A stretch of DNA of 64,000 bases from Atlanticothrix silvestris CENA357 (GTDB lineage: Bacteria; Cyanobacteriota; Cyanobacteriia; Cyanobacteriales; Nostocaceae), in NCBI RefSeq assembly GCF_016056295.1, contig NZ_JAECZB010000092.1, forward strand, positions 186,001-250,000. The letters run 5' to 3'. A model generated the notes under the pieces. The model made no database searches. It was given only the letters and a program-made list of their open reading frames with translations, and was not told the DNA's origin. Shown one piece after another: positions 1 to 7,916 of this stretch. A program made the position numbers and the translations under genes. Positions within the stretch are counted from its first letter, which is position 1, and each line of letters starts with the position of its first letter.

Positions 1-41
1 ATTATATTTAATTTATAATTTTCAGTTAGACCCATAATTAA

Positions 42-425
42 TTACGAATTATTTTGATGCAAAATTAAACGATTACCATTGGGATCGTAGGCATAAATTT
101 CTCTACCGTGGCTAGCAATGGAGATGTTTCCGGGTGGGGGATAGCCTAAAGTTTTCAGGTGAGCGATCGCATCTTCCAAGTTACTCACCTCTAAACATAA
201 ACTCATTGTACTTTTAGCTGAGGTTGTAAATTCAGATTCGTGTGTCGTCTTGGGTTGAAAAATGCCTAACCGCACACCAGACAGCTGAAACTCAGCATAG
301 ACATTAGGAATTAGAGAGATTGGTTTTTGTCCTAAAAATTGGGTATAGAAATTCACCAAATTCGCCAAATTCATCGACGCAATGGTGACGAATGCGTCTG
401 TATATAGAAACCCGATTTGATTCAT
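42..425 (-). CDS. VOC (glyoxalase/bleomycin-resistance fold) family protein
   Basis: A 127-residue protein the size of a single-module vicinal-oxygen-chelate protein. The N-terminal half has the typical strand-helix start (VTIASMNLANLVNFYTQFLG), and the C-terminus has the family signature around YDPNGNRLILHQ. Family members bind a metal and act as lyases, dioxygenases or resistance proteins; the substrate cannot be told from this sequence. The ATG at 425 has no clear ribosome binding site, and a CCCTGTT-type repeat lies just upstream (about 441-470). The next gene, fdhD, lies on the same strand about 100 bp upstream and is probably unrelated in function. The fold assignment is fairly sure; the biochemical role is unknown. 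Confidence 0.75.
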   Translation of the reverse strand: MNQIGFLYTDAFVTIASMNLANLVNFYTQFLGQKPISLIPNVYAEFQLSGVRLGIFQPKTTHESEFTTSAKSTMSLCLEVSNLEDAIAHLKTLGYPPPGNISIASHGREIYAYDPNGNRLILHQNNS

Positions 426-440
426 GAAATTACTTGCGTA

Positions 441-470
441 GCGAGGGAACAGGGAACAGGGAATAGAGAA
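441..470. repeat. Short tandem GGGAACA/GGGAATA repeat (STRR type)
   Basis: The sequence shows consecutive 7-base units of the form GGGAACA, GGGAACA, GGGAATA. The same family appears in inverse orientation at about 25572-25606. Such heptamer repeats are a known feature of Nostoc/Anabaena genomes. No function is visible. Confidence 0.6.
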
Positions 471-524
471 GAAGGCGCATTAAATTTTTTCAGAAATGAT
501 GAATTTTATATTGCCAAACCATCT

Positions 525-1358
525 TTAAGTAATGTTGATTCTTTGTGAACCAGTATAAATATTGAACCGTTCCCCCCGCAGAAAACCAATTAAGGTAATC
601 CCAAATTCTTCAGCTACAGATACCGCTAAACTGCTAGGAGCAGAAACAGAACAAACAATGGGAACCCCAGCCGCAGCAGATTTTTGCAAAATCTCAAAAC
701 TAGAGCGTCCACTTACCATCACCAGATGATTATTTAAAGGTAACTCGTCACTAAGCAAAGCTGTACCGATTAGTTTATCTAAAGCATTATGACGGCCAAT
801 ATCTTCTCGCAGGTGCAAAAGTTGTCCTTGAGCATCAAACAAGCCAGCTGCATGTAACCCTCCTGTCGCAGCGAAAATACCTTGAGCCGCCCGCAGCTGA
901 TCTGAGAGACTATAAATAATTTCAGGAGTTACCATCAAACTTGAAAAAATAACTGGACAACCCCGCAGCCGCAAAGCTTCCAAACTAGCTTTACCACAAA
1001 CCCCACAGGCGCTATTAGTGTAAAAGTGACGTTCTAAGGGTTGTAAATCTGGAATCAAATCCTGTCGTAGTTCCACATTCACAATGTTGTAGTGCTGTTT
1101 ACCATCTACTAATTTATCTACGCAATAGCTGATGCGTTGAATATCTTGTTTACAGCTAATCGCTCCCTCACAATAAAGAAAACCAGCAGCTAGCTCAAAA
1201 TCTGCTCCAGGTGTTCGCATGGTTACAGCTACTGTGCGACGTGGAGATGTTAAGCGAATTTCTAAGGGTTCCTCGGTGGTGATATGGTCTTGTCGAAGAC
1301 GCTTTTTGCTATTCTCGACTACCCAAATTTGGGCTTTAGTTTTGCTTCCACTTGGCAT
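525..1358 (-). CDS. fdhD: Formate dehydrogenase accessory sulfurtransferase FdhD
   Basis: A 277-residue FdhD protein. The conserved Cys-x-x-Cys loop is visible as NSACGVCGKAS near residue 117, and the C-terminal half keeps the family sequences DIGRHNALDKLIG and VSGRSSFEI. FdhD carries sulfur from a cysteine desulfurase to the molybdenum cofactor and so activates formate dehydrogenase-type enzymes; it is cytoplasmic. No formate dehydrogenase or other molybdoenzyme gene lies in this window, so its client is elsewhere or different. The ATG at 1358 is the only sensible start. Identification is firm; the physiological partner is not. Confidence 0.9.
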   Translation of the reverse strand: MPSGSKTKAQIWVVENSKKRLRQDHITTEEPLEIRLTSPRRTVAVTMRTPGADFELAAGFLYCEGAISCKQDIQRISYCVDKLVDGKQHYNIVNVELRQDLIPDLQPLERHFYTNSACGVCGKASLEALRLRGCPVIFSSLMVTPEIIYSLSDQLRAAQGIFAATGGLHAAGLFDAQGQLLHLREDIGRHNALDKLIGTALLSDELPLNNHLVMVSGRSSFEILQKSAAAGVPIVCSVSAPSSLAVSVAEEFGITLIGFLRGERFNIYTGSQRINIT

Positions 1359-1395
1359 ATAGCAATCCGATTGATTACTGAGTTACTTGTAGAGA

Positions 1396-1475
1396 CAGGA
1401 CTTATGTATGAATAATGGAAAAACCGCAGAGGACGCAGGGAACACAGAGAAATGAGAGTTACTGAGTTTTTTCAA
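1396..1475. repeat. Degenerate copy of the AGGACTTACGCA repeat family
   Basis: The stretch begins with CAGGACTTATGTA and continues with GGAAAAACCGCAGAGGACGCAGG and an AATGAGAGTT block, the same order of blocks as in the complete element at 12448-12565. The right terminal repeat is not recognisable here, so I read it as a decayed left part of the element. Confidence 0.45.
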
Positions 1476-1737
1476 AAAATCAAGTATTCTCAACTCTTAC
1501 TCTCTGCGACTCCCTTCGGGTGACGCTCCCAAGCTCGCTACCGCTGCGCTAACACCAGTCGCCTGGGTCGGGCTAACCCTCCCGCAGCGCTGGTTCACTG
1601 CGACTCTGGGTGAAAAAAATTCATATTCTCATTCAGCAACGCCAATTTATCTACGTCCATCTGAAGTTTCCTATTACATAAGGTACACTCTATTCCTAGC
1701 CCCTGATTTCAACTAGAAGCGCCATAAACGATAATCA
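1476..1737. other. Intergenic region with dispersed GC-rich cyanobacterial repeats
   Basis: No coding sequence is supported between fdhD and the gene at 1738. The stretch 1500-1612 is GC-rich and contains blocks such as CTCTGCGACTCCCTTCGGGTG and CTAACCCTCCCGCAGCGCTGG, related to blocks seen again near 21860-21895, 56290-56350 and 63235-63290. These look like dispersed intergenic repeats. No promoter could be picked with confidence. Confidence 0.5.
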
Positions 1738-2226
1738 ATGCTTTATTATGCCTCGGCAATTATTTTCTGGATCACAATGGCTAGTATGCAAGCTTGGATT
1801 ATGCGGTATCGGCTTCGCTCTGCTGGCTGGCTGTGGATTGTTGTGAATACCGTTGGATTAATTGTTGGTGGTTTTGGTGCAGCTGGCGTTACTTGGCTTT
1901 TAATATCTGTATTTAATTTTGATGTGCTGCAAAACTCCGGCGACGCGATCGCAGTTTTAATAATTGCAGCTATCATCTTTACAATAATTGTCAGTTTGTT
2001 TCAGTGGAGTGTTTTAAGGCGGCGAGTCCCTGCACCAGCCTTATGGGCTGTAGTTAATGTAGTACTTGGTTCAATTACATACTTTTTGCTTTTAAGCTTA
2101 AACAGTGATTTAGTCTGGAATAGTGTTTGGATAAGTATCTTAGTCTCTATGTTAGCTGGGATTATCATTGGAGGATTGACAGGTAAGGTTATAGACTTGT
2201 TTTGCAACCGTCGTATATCAGATTAA
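1738..2226 (+). CDS. Hypothetical multi-pass membrane protein
   Basis: A 162-residue, very hydrophobic protein with four or five predicted membrane spans (roughly residues 1-18, 32-57, 66-87, 100-120 and 130-152) and short charged loops such as RRRVPAP. No catalytic motif is visible and I do not recognise a named family; small membrane proteins of this kind are common in filamentous cyanobacteria. It ends 21 bp before the GT2-TPR gene at 2248 on the same strand, so the two may be cotranscribed. The codon pattern and an internal GCGATCGC site support a resident gene. Confidence 0.65.
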   Translation: MLYYASAIIFWITMASMQAWIMRYRLRSAGWLWIVVNTVGLIVGGFGAAGVTWLLISVFNFDVLQNSGDAIAVLIIAAIIFTIIVSLFQWSVLRRRVPAPALWAVVNVVLGSITYFLLLSLNSDLVWNSVWISILVSMLAGIIIGGLTGKVIDLFCNRRISD

Positions 2227-2247
2227 AAATTAAATGACGATTAGATT

Positions 2248-3519
2248 ATGAGTCTTAGTTTATGCATGATTGTAAAAAATGAAGAAGTTGCATTGCCTAA
2301 GTGTCTTAGCAGTGTTAAAGATGTTGTAGATGAAATAGTAGTACTGGATACAGGCTCAAGCGATCACACTGTTGATATTGCCCAAGAATTTGGTGCTAAA
2401 GTTTATAATTTTCAATGGTGCAATGACTTTAGTGCTGCTCGCAATGCATCTCTCAAATATGCAACTGGTGACTGGATTTTGGTATTAGATGCCGATGAAA
2501 CTCTTACACCAAATATTGTGCCGCAACTCAAGTCAGCAATCCAAAGCGAAGAATATCTTTTAATTAACCTCATCCGTCAAGAAGTCGGCGCAGCCCAATC
2601 ACCCTATTCTTTGGTTTCTCGATTATTTCGCAAGCATCCAAATATCCGCTTTGAACGTCCTTACCATGCCTTGGTGGATGATAGTGTATCTGTAATTTTA
2701 AAGCAGGAACCCCATTGGCAAATTGGCTATTTACAAGGGGTAGCAATTCTACATAAAGGATATCAAAAAACTGCGATCGCTCAAAATAATAAATACGCCA
2801 AAGCCCAAGCGGCGATGACAGAGTTTCTTGCCACCCATCCTGATGATCCCTATGTTTGCAGTAAATTGGGGGCATTGTATGTAGAAATTGGTAAAATTAA
2901 TCCCGGTTTGGAATTGCTGAAACGAGGATTAAACCAAGCAAGTGGAGGTAACAGCTACACAGATAAAATCCGCCAACAGGGATATGCTGTCAGACGCGAG
3001 ATTATACCACCAGAGGAAAATTATGAGATTTTGTACGAGCTGCATTACCATTTAGGCATTGCTTATAGCCATTTGCAAAATACTCAACAAGCTATTAATC
3101 ACTATCAAGCTGCTATTAAGTTACCGATTTACCCCATGCTCAAATTAGGAGCATATAACAATCTGGGCAACTTACTTAAAGCAAGTGGAGATTTCAACGG
3201 TGCAAAAAAAGCTTACGAAACAGCTTTGAAAATAGATCCTAGTTTTGCGGCTGGACATTACAATTTGGGGATGATGTCAAAAGCTTTGGGTTTGTTTACA
3301 GAGGCGATCGCCTCTTACCAAAAAGCCATTAAGTTAAACCCCTACTATGCAGAAGCATATCAGAATTTAGGGGTGGTGCAGCTAAAAGTTGGCAATCAGC
3401 AAGCTAGTATTATCGCATTTAGAAATGCGATCGCCCTTCACGAACAACAAAACCCCGCAGAAGCCAAAAGACTCCGACAGGGGTTACACGAAATGGGATT
3501 AATTAAGTCCCGTATTTAG
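2248..3519 (+). CDS. GT2-family glycosyltransferase with C-terminal TPR repeats
   Basis: A 423-residue two-part protein. Residues 1-110 are a GT2 catalytic start: SLCMIVKNEE, VVLDTGSSDHT and the metal-binding LDADET near residue 82. From about residue 185 to 410 there are tetratricopeptide repeats; consensus units such as AYNNLGNLLKASGDFNGAKKAYETALKIDPSFAAGHYNLG are obvious (quoted in parts: AYNNLGNLLKASGDF, AYETALKIDP, AAGHYNLG). The arrangement matches the common bacterial class of SunS/TPR-type glycosyltransferases, which modify proteins or build surface glycans using nucleotide sugars. The acceptor is unknown. It follows a small membrane protein gene and is convergent with the lipoprotein gene at 3586. 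Confidence 0.85.
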   Translation: MSLSLCMIVKNEEVALPKCLSSVKDVVDEIVVLDTGSSDHTVDIAQEFGAKVYNFQWCNDFSAARNASLKYATGDWILVLDADETLTPNIVPQLKSAIQSEEYLLINLIRQEVGAAQSPYSLVSRLFRKHPNIRFERPYHALVDDSVSVILKQEPHWQIGYLQGVAILHKGYQKTAIAQNNKYAKAQAAMTEFLATHPDDPYVCSKLGALYVEIGKINPGLELLKRGLNQASGGNSYTDKIRQQGYAVRREIIPPEENYEILYELHYHLGIAYSHLQNTQQAINHYQAAIKLPIYPMLKLGAYNNLGNLLKASGDFNGAKKAYETALKIDPSFAAGHYNLGMMSKALGLFTEAIASYQKAIKLNPYYAEAYQNLGVVQLKVGNQQASIIAFRNAIALHEQQNPAEAKRLRQGLHEMGLIKSRI

Positions 3520-3550
3520 TTATACCGTTGAGTTAACCAAAAAGCCTCAT

Positions 3551-3576
3551 GTAGAGACGCGATTTATCGCGTCTAC
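3551..3576. terminator. Palindromic repeat between convergent genes, possible bidirectional terminator
   Basis: GTAGAGACGCGA and TCGCGTCTAC face each other around a TTTA loop, with a two-base bulge, and the plus strand continues with a T-rich run (CTTTTTT). It sits between the converging genes ending at 3519 and 3586. The same GTAGAGACGCGA-type palindrome recurs near 23055-23080, so it is a dispersed repeat that may also act as a terminator. Confidence 0.5.
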
Positions 3577-3585
3577 TTCCCTTTT

Positions 3586-4443
3586 TTAACGTCGTCTAAA
3601 ACCACCTGAACGGCTGGGAGCACGACTCCTACTACCAAAACTACTACCACTAGGAGCGCGTCTAGTCCTAGAACCGGTATCGCGTCTTAAAGTGCCACTA
3701 CCATAACCGGAACCAGTGGAACGGCTTCCAGTGCTTGTACGTGGCGTTGTAGTGCGTACAGTGGAACTACTTGGTCTTCTAATTGATCCCGTGGTGCGTA
3801 AAGTATTACGATTTCGCACAGCTGCGGGCGGGGCGTTATAGCGAGTCTGGTAGTTTGACACTGCTTGGTCATAGCTTCTACCATATCCACCAAAGCCAGT
3901 TAATCCACCTCCTGGTTGATACATTGGAGGCACATAGTATTGTGGTCTAAACAGCAAACTACCAATCGCCTGACCCGCTAAGGCTCCAGCAAAGGGTGTC
4001 CAAAAGCTATTTTCTCGGCGGACTACGACTGTTTCTTGTTGACCTGTTTGGGGATTAGTTTTTGTTTCGGTGACGTTGTGAACGTACTCAATTTTAAAGT
4101 CTTCAGTCAAGTATAAAATTGGCTGTCCGTTCTCAACTTTTAAATAAGTTTTCTTACCTTCCTTGATTTCTTCATCGGTTAGCCGTGCCATTTGCAACTT
4201 TTCGGTTGCCAAAGTTGGCGGTGTACTGTTGAGTAAAAACAACGTATATTCACCATTGGCATCGTCATAAGTTGCTTGTTGCACTGGATACTGACCATCA
4301 CTTAATTTTGTGGCAGTAGAAGTTTGGCTAACATTCCTAGCTGAAGAGGTTGTTTGATTTCCTCCCCCGCAAGAAACAGTTGTCAAGCACAAAGTCAGGG
4401 CTAAAAAAACAACTGTAAGTTTCCGCATTATATTCATGATCAT
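3586..4443 (-). CDS. Putative lipoprotein with Arg/Ser/Gly-rich C-terminus
   Basis: A 285-residue exported protein. The N-terminus has a basic start, a hydrophobic core and a lipobox (TTVSC, Cys near residue 25), so it should be lipid-anchored. Residues 45-150 form an ordinary globular region. Residues 155-170 are hydrophobic and glycine-rich (FAGALAGQAIGSLLF). The last 90 residues are low-complexity and rich in R, S, G and T, ending GGFRRR. The start may be the ATG at 4443 or that at 4428 (MRKLTVV), which gives a tidier signal peptide. No family function is recognised; the basic tail could bind cell-wall polymers or nucleic acid, which is only a guess. Confidence 0.7.
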   Translation of the reverse strand: MIMNIMRKLTVVFLALTLCLTTVSCGGGNQTTSSARNVSQTSTATKLSDGQYPVQQATYDDANGEYTLFLLNSTPPTLATEKLQMARLTDEEIKEGKKTYLKVENGQPILYLTEDFKIEYVHNVTETKTNPQTGQQETVVVRRENSFWTPFAGALAGQAIGSLLFRPQYYVPPMYQPGGGLTGFGGYGRSYDQAVSNYQTRYNAPPAAVRNRNTLRTTGSIRRPSSSTVRTTTPRTSTGSRSTGSGYGSGTLRRDTGSRTRRAPSGSSFGSRSRAPSRSGGFRRR

Positions 4444-4513
4444 TGCACTATTCTATTATCTCTGAGCTTAACAAGTTCTGAATGTGGGTAGTAGGTACGG
4501 TCTACCCCACAAA

Positions 4514-5104
4514 TTACAAAGGTATCAATTCTGGGTAATATTGCAATAGCTGATCATTAGTCAGTTCATCACCTAACTGTGCTGGTGCAAAATGCACATA
4601 AATTTCCCGCAGTTTGTTTTTATAATGCAAACTGATTAAGGCTTTTAAAGCTTCCTTCAATGCTTGAATATTAGACAGATTAGTTTCTAATTCTGGGACT
4701 TCTCCCTCATAGGCCACTGTAATCATTGCAACTACATTGCGAGTAACAGGTATAGACAAGGGCTGATCTAAGTCCGAGTCAGAGTTCAAATCAAGTTCAG
4801 CACCATATCGTTCGCCGGAGTCGGTAAATAAATCATCCACATAATTTGCCGCCTCGCCTTCGTCCCAAAATACATCACCTTCATTGGCAGAAGAAAGCCA
4901 GTATTCATCATATCGCAACAGAGTTTCGCAAAGATCTACTAATCCTTTTTCCAAAACTTCCATTTCACCATCAGAATCGATCGCTTCTCTTGCGTTACGA
5001 TTTAATACTCCTAAAATTGGTGCTACGTCAGACCCAGCTAAATGCAAAAATAAGCGAAAGACTACGTAGCGAGTCCGACCAATCATTTTATTAAAGGCAC
5101 GCAT
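4514..5104 (-). CDS. DUF1517-like cyanobacterial protein
   Basis: A 196-residue soluble protein. The C-terminal part (VAMITVAYEGEVPEL, then NIQALKEALKALIS and DELTNDQLLQYYPELIPL) resembles the end of the cyanobacterial/plastid DUF1517 family, whose members usually close with a TxDELLxxYPELxPL-like sequence; I make this match from memory. The middle is acidic (VDDLFTDSGERYGAELDLNSDSDLD). The ATG at 5104 is well supported by AGGAGG seven bases upstream (plus-strand 5112-5117). It follows the pentapeptide-repeat gene on the same strand, with a heptamer repeat between them. Function unknown. Confidence 0.7.
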   Translation of the reverse strand: MRAFNKMIGRTRYVVFRLFLHLAGSDVAPILGVLNRNAREAIDSDGEMEVLEKGLVDLCETLLRYDEYWLSSANEGDVFWDEGEAANYVDDLFTDSGERYGAELDLNSDSDLDQPLSIPVTRNVVAMITVAYEGEVPELETNLSNIQALKEALKALISLHYKNKLREIYVHFAPAQLGDELTNDQLLQYYPELIPL

Positions 5105-5128
5105 TTGCTTCCTCCTGAAGTTTGATTA

Positions 5129-5184
5129 GTTGTTAGTTGTCAGTTGTCAGTTGTCAGTTGTTAGTGGTCAGTGGTCAGTTGTCA
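5129..5184. repeat. Heptameric tandem repeat (GTCAGTT/GTTAGTT/GTCAGTG)
   Basis: About eight consecutive 7-base units of GTYAGTK type fill most of the gap between the pentapeptide-repeat gene and the DUF1517-like gene. The same repeat is present in a much longer array at 17526-17676. It leaves the strong ribosome binding site of the DUF1517-like gene untouched. Confidence 0.8.
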
Positions 5185-5188
5185 TTAA

Positions 5189-6754
5189 TTATTGACTGAT
5201 ATAGTGGAAACTTTTAACAAAATCCACAATCATATTTAACGAAGGTAATATAGATGTAGCAGATTCAGTGGATGTATCCGCTAAAAATCCGACATCGAGA
5301 TCCGCAGGATTAATAAATCGTTTACCAAAGTTCGGGTTGTAATGCACCGCCAAAGTTTGAGCGCTGGAATTCGTTAATATTGTTTGGGTAGGCACTCTAA
5401 AGAAATTTAATTTTGCTGCCAATTCCAGATTTTTTTTCATTTGCCTAATAGTCTTTGCCTGACTAATAGCTTGCTGGGTCAGAGTAGTTAATTGCTTCAG
5501 CCGATGGGATGTTTTTTCTTCCAAGTGGGGTAGATCTTGTTTACCCAGCATTTCTACTATTGTGTAAATATTTTTTTGCGTACTAACTGCATCTCTAAAG
5601 GGCAAAATCGCCATACAAGCTGTGGGAAATAAGGCTTCGTCGCTATCTACGCGAAAGGTGAAAACAGTCCGGCGGCGACTAATTTCCATACTAGGTGGTT
5701 GTTTTAGTACCCGATATTCCTGAGCAATGTGGTAATAAGCACCAGCTAGGGCAAAGTTGGCTTCTTGTTCTAAAGCAGTATCAACGATAATCCGAATTGT
5801 TGGTGGAGTTTCATTAAAAAAGTCTTTGGGATCTTCCAAGTCGAATTTTTGAATGATCGAGCGATCGCCTGATGGGCTAAGATCAACCCACTCACAAGTC
5901 AAGCCTTCGGTTTTTAAACCAAACCGGGAAGTAGAATAAAGTTTAGCTCCGGTTAAAATTGCGCCTGTTAAGTCCGCACCTACCCACTCTGCCTTAATTA
6001 AAGTTACCTGGGTTAAATCGGCATATACTAAGCTGGCATTGGTTAAATTTGCGTTGCTCAAATCTGCGCCCATTAAGTTAGTTCCGCTTAATTTGGCTCC
6101 GCTTAAATCTGCCCAACGAAGATTTGCTCCGCTTAAATCTGCCCAGCGGAGATTTGCTCCGCTTAAGTCTGCACCGCTGAGATTAGCATGGCTGAGATTT
6201 GCCTGTTTAAGTTCAGCTTCTCGCAAATTTGCACTATTGAGGTCAGCACGACTCAAATCAGTGGCGTTTAAATTAGCCATTTCTAAGTTTGCTCCCGCCA
6301 GGGAACAGCCTTTTAAACTAGCCTCGTTCAAGTTGGCACAGCGGAGATTTGCTTGCCGTAGCGTTGCTTCTCGCAAGTCAGCGTTGCTAAGATTGGCCTT
6401 AAACAAATCAGCACGACTGAGATCAGCTCGAATTAACTCCGCGCGAACTAATGAGGCTCCCCGCAGTTGAGCGCGACTGAGATCGGCGCGAATTAAATTA
6501 GCGACATTGAGGCTGGAATTATTGAGATTGGCGCTGTCAAGATTCGCACCACTTAATCGAGCCACATTGAGGTTGGCACAACTCAAATTAGATGCGCTGA
6601 GATTCGCCCCACTGAGATTGCTGACATTTAAGTTGGCTGTACTGAGATTTATACCACTGAGTTTGACACCACTCAAGTTAGCTTCACAGAGGTCAACACC
6701 AATAAAGTTTATGACTCCTGTCGCGTATTGTTCCAGCAATTCCTCTACAGTCAT
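5189..6754 (-). CDS. Pentapeptide-repeat protein with extra C-terminal domain
   Basis: A 521-residue protein. From about residue 18 to 275 it consists almost wholly of five-residue repeats of the A(N/D)LSX kind, roughly fifty units, which fold as a right-handed quadrilateral beta helix. The last 230 residues are not repetitive: they contain DTALEQEANFALAGAYYHIAQEYRV, a segment RTVFTFRVDSDEALFPTACMAILPF, and a probable coiled-coil region around LTTLTQQAISQAKTIRQMKKN. I do not recognise that domain. Pentapeptide proteins are unusually numerous in filamentous cyanobacteria and their roles are mostly unknown; a soluble, cytoplasmic scaffold is likely here as no signal peptide is seen. It is divergent from tyrA. 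Confidence 0.85.
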   Translation of the reverse strand: MTVEELLEQYATGVINFIGVDLCEANLSGVKLSGINLSTANLNVSNLSGANLSASNLSCANLNVARLSGANLDSANLNNSSLNVANLIRADLSRAQLRGASLVRAELIRADLSRADLFKANLSNADLREATLRQANLRCANLNEASLKGCSLAGANLEMANLNATDLSRADLNSANLREAELKQANLSHANLSGADLSGANLRWADLSGANLRWADLSGAKLSGTNLMGADLSNANLTNASLVYADLTQVTLIKAEWVGADLTGAILTGAKLYSTSRFGLKTEGLTCEWVDLSPSGDRSIIQKFDLEDPKDFFNETPPTIRIIVDTALEQEANFALAGAYYHIAQEYRVLKQPPSMEISRRRTVFTFRVDSDEALFPTACMAILPFRDAVSTQKNIYTIVEMLGKQDLPHLEEKTSHRLKQLTTLTQQAISQAKTIRQMKKNLELAAKLNFFRVPTQTILTNSSAQTLAVHYNPNFGKRFINPADLDVGFLADTSTESATSILPSLNMIVDFVKSFHYISQ

Positions 6755-6835
6755 GGATGCTACCCCTAGGATGCCAACTTTAATAGTTGGTAAAGTATGC
6801 AGAAAATAATTAAAAGATAACGGTCAAAATTAAAA

Positions 6836-7675
6836 ATGAAAATTGGTATTTTAGGATTGGGACTGATCGGCGGTTCTCTTGGCTATGACTTGCGATCGCA
6901 AGGTCATTATGTCTTGGGAGTCAGCCGCCGTGATTCTACCTGCCAAAGAGCGATCGCTTTGGGTAGTATGGATGAGGCATCTTGTGATCTGAGCCTTTTA
7001 GCAGCCGCAGAAGTTGTATTTATCTGTACGCCTATCGGGCTTATTGTTCCCCAATTTGAGCAGCTGATTAACCATCTGTCTGCTGCGACGATTGTGACTG
7101 ATGTTGGTTCGGTGAAAGCTCCGATAGTGAAGGCGTTAGCTCCCCTGTGGGAAAATTTTGTTGGCGGACATCCAATGGCAGGTACAACAGATAGTGGTAT
7201 TGAAGCGGCACAACGCAATTTGTTTGTTGGTAGACCTTACGTGCTTACACCAGATGCGACAACACCAACTACTGCGATCGCGGTTTTAGAAGAAATTGTG
7301 CGATCGCTTGGGGCTAATATCTATTATTGTCAACCAGAGCAACATGACCGCGCTGTGAGTTGGATTTCTCACTTACCCGTGATGGTCAGCGGTTCATTGA
7401 TTGCTGCTTGTATGGGTGAAACTGACCCTAAAGTTTTGCAACTAGCTAAAAATCTCGCTAGTACCGGTTTTCGAGATACCAGCCGTGTAGGTGGTGGAAA
7501 TCCAGAATTAGGGGTGATGATGGCCCAATATAATCGACAAGCACTGTTGCGATCGTTACAACAATATCGCCACAATCTTGATGAATTTATTAACTTAATT
7601 GAGCAAGAAAATTGGGCAGATTTAGAGCAAAAGTTGCAGTCAAATCAAAAAGTGCGACCTGAATTTGTTGAATAA
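6836..7675 (+). CDS. tyrA: Prephenate/arogenate dehydrogenase TyrA
   Basis: A 279-residue NAD(P)-dependent dehydrogenase of tyrosine biosynthesis. The Rossmann motif GLGLIGGSLG is at residues 6-15; VVFICTPIG, VTDVGSVKAPI, GGHPMAGT and SWISHLPVM are the usual TyrA blocks, including the catalytic His of SHLP. Length equals that of the single-domain cyanobacterial arogenate dehydrogenases, which oxidatively decarboxylate arogenate to tyrosine with NADP; substrate preference is inferred from the lineage. No chorismate mutase or ACT domain is attached. The gene is monocistronic, divergent from the pentapeptide gene and followed by a hairpin. Confidence 0.92.
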   Translation: MKIGILGLGLIGGSLGYDLRSQGHYVLGVSRRDSTCQRAIALGSMDEASCDLSLLAAAEVVFICTPIGLIVPQFEQLINHLSAATIVTDVGSVKAPIVKALAPLWENFVGGHPMAGTTDSGIEAAQRNLFVGRPYVLTPDATTPTTAIAVLEEIVRSLGANIYYCQPEQHDRAVSWISHLPVMVSGSLIAACMGETDPKVLQLAKNLASTGFRDTSRVGGGNPELGVMMAQYNRQALLRSLQQYRHNLDEFINLIEQENWADLEQKLQSNQKVRPEFVE

Positions 7676-7681
7676 TCTTAA

Positions 7682-7708
7682 GGTGCGTTACTCTATGGTT
7701 AACGCACC
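7682..7708. terminator. Hairpin downstream of tyrA
   Basis: GGTGCGTTA and TAACGCACC form a nine-base stem just after the tyrA stop. No T-run follows, so it is a weak terminator candidate. It resembles the GGTGCGTT-type dispersed repeat at 11131-11158. Confidence 0.4.
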
Positions 7709-7916
7709 AACTATAGGAATCCGATTTGATTTATGAAAAAATCTAAATATCTGTAGAGTGTGTTAACTAGTTGCCGGAGATAGAACCCGCCAGCGAGTAC
7801 ATTGATGGGTTGATCATCCAGAAACCAATGCCACTGGTTGATGGAGTAAGTGTAGAGCTACATATCTGCCGATTATCTCCAGCGATCGCTGCCAATGTGT
7901 TAAGTGCTAATCATGA

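Noticed and set aside
6039-6809. Long antisense frames within the pentapeptide-repeat gene
   Set aside because: They arise from the periodic repeat codons on the opposite strand and have a biased L/R/A/S composition without domains.
7676-7916. Possible small gene between tyrA and hsdR
   Set aside because: Only short frames without start signals are present; the stretch holds one hairpin and nothing else I can support.
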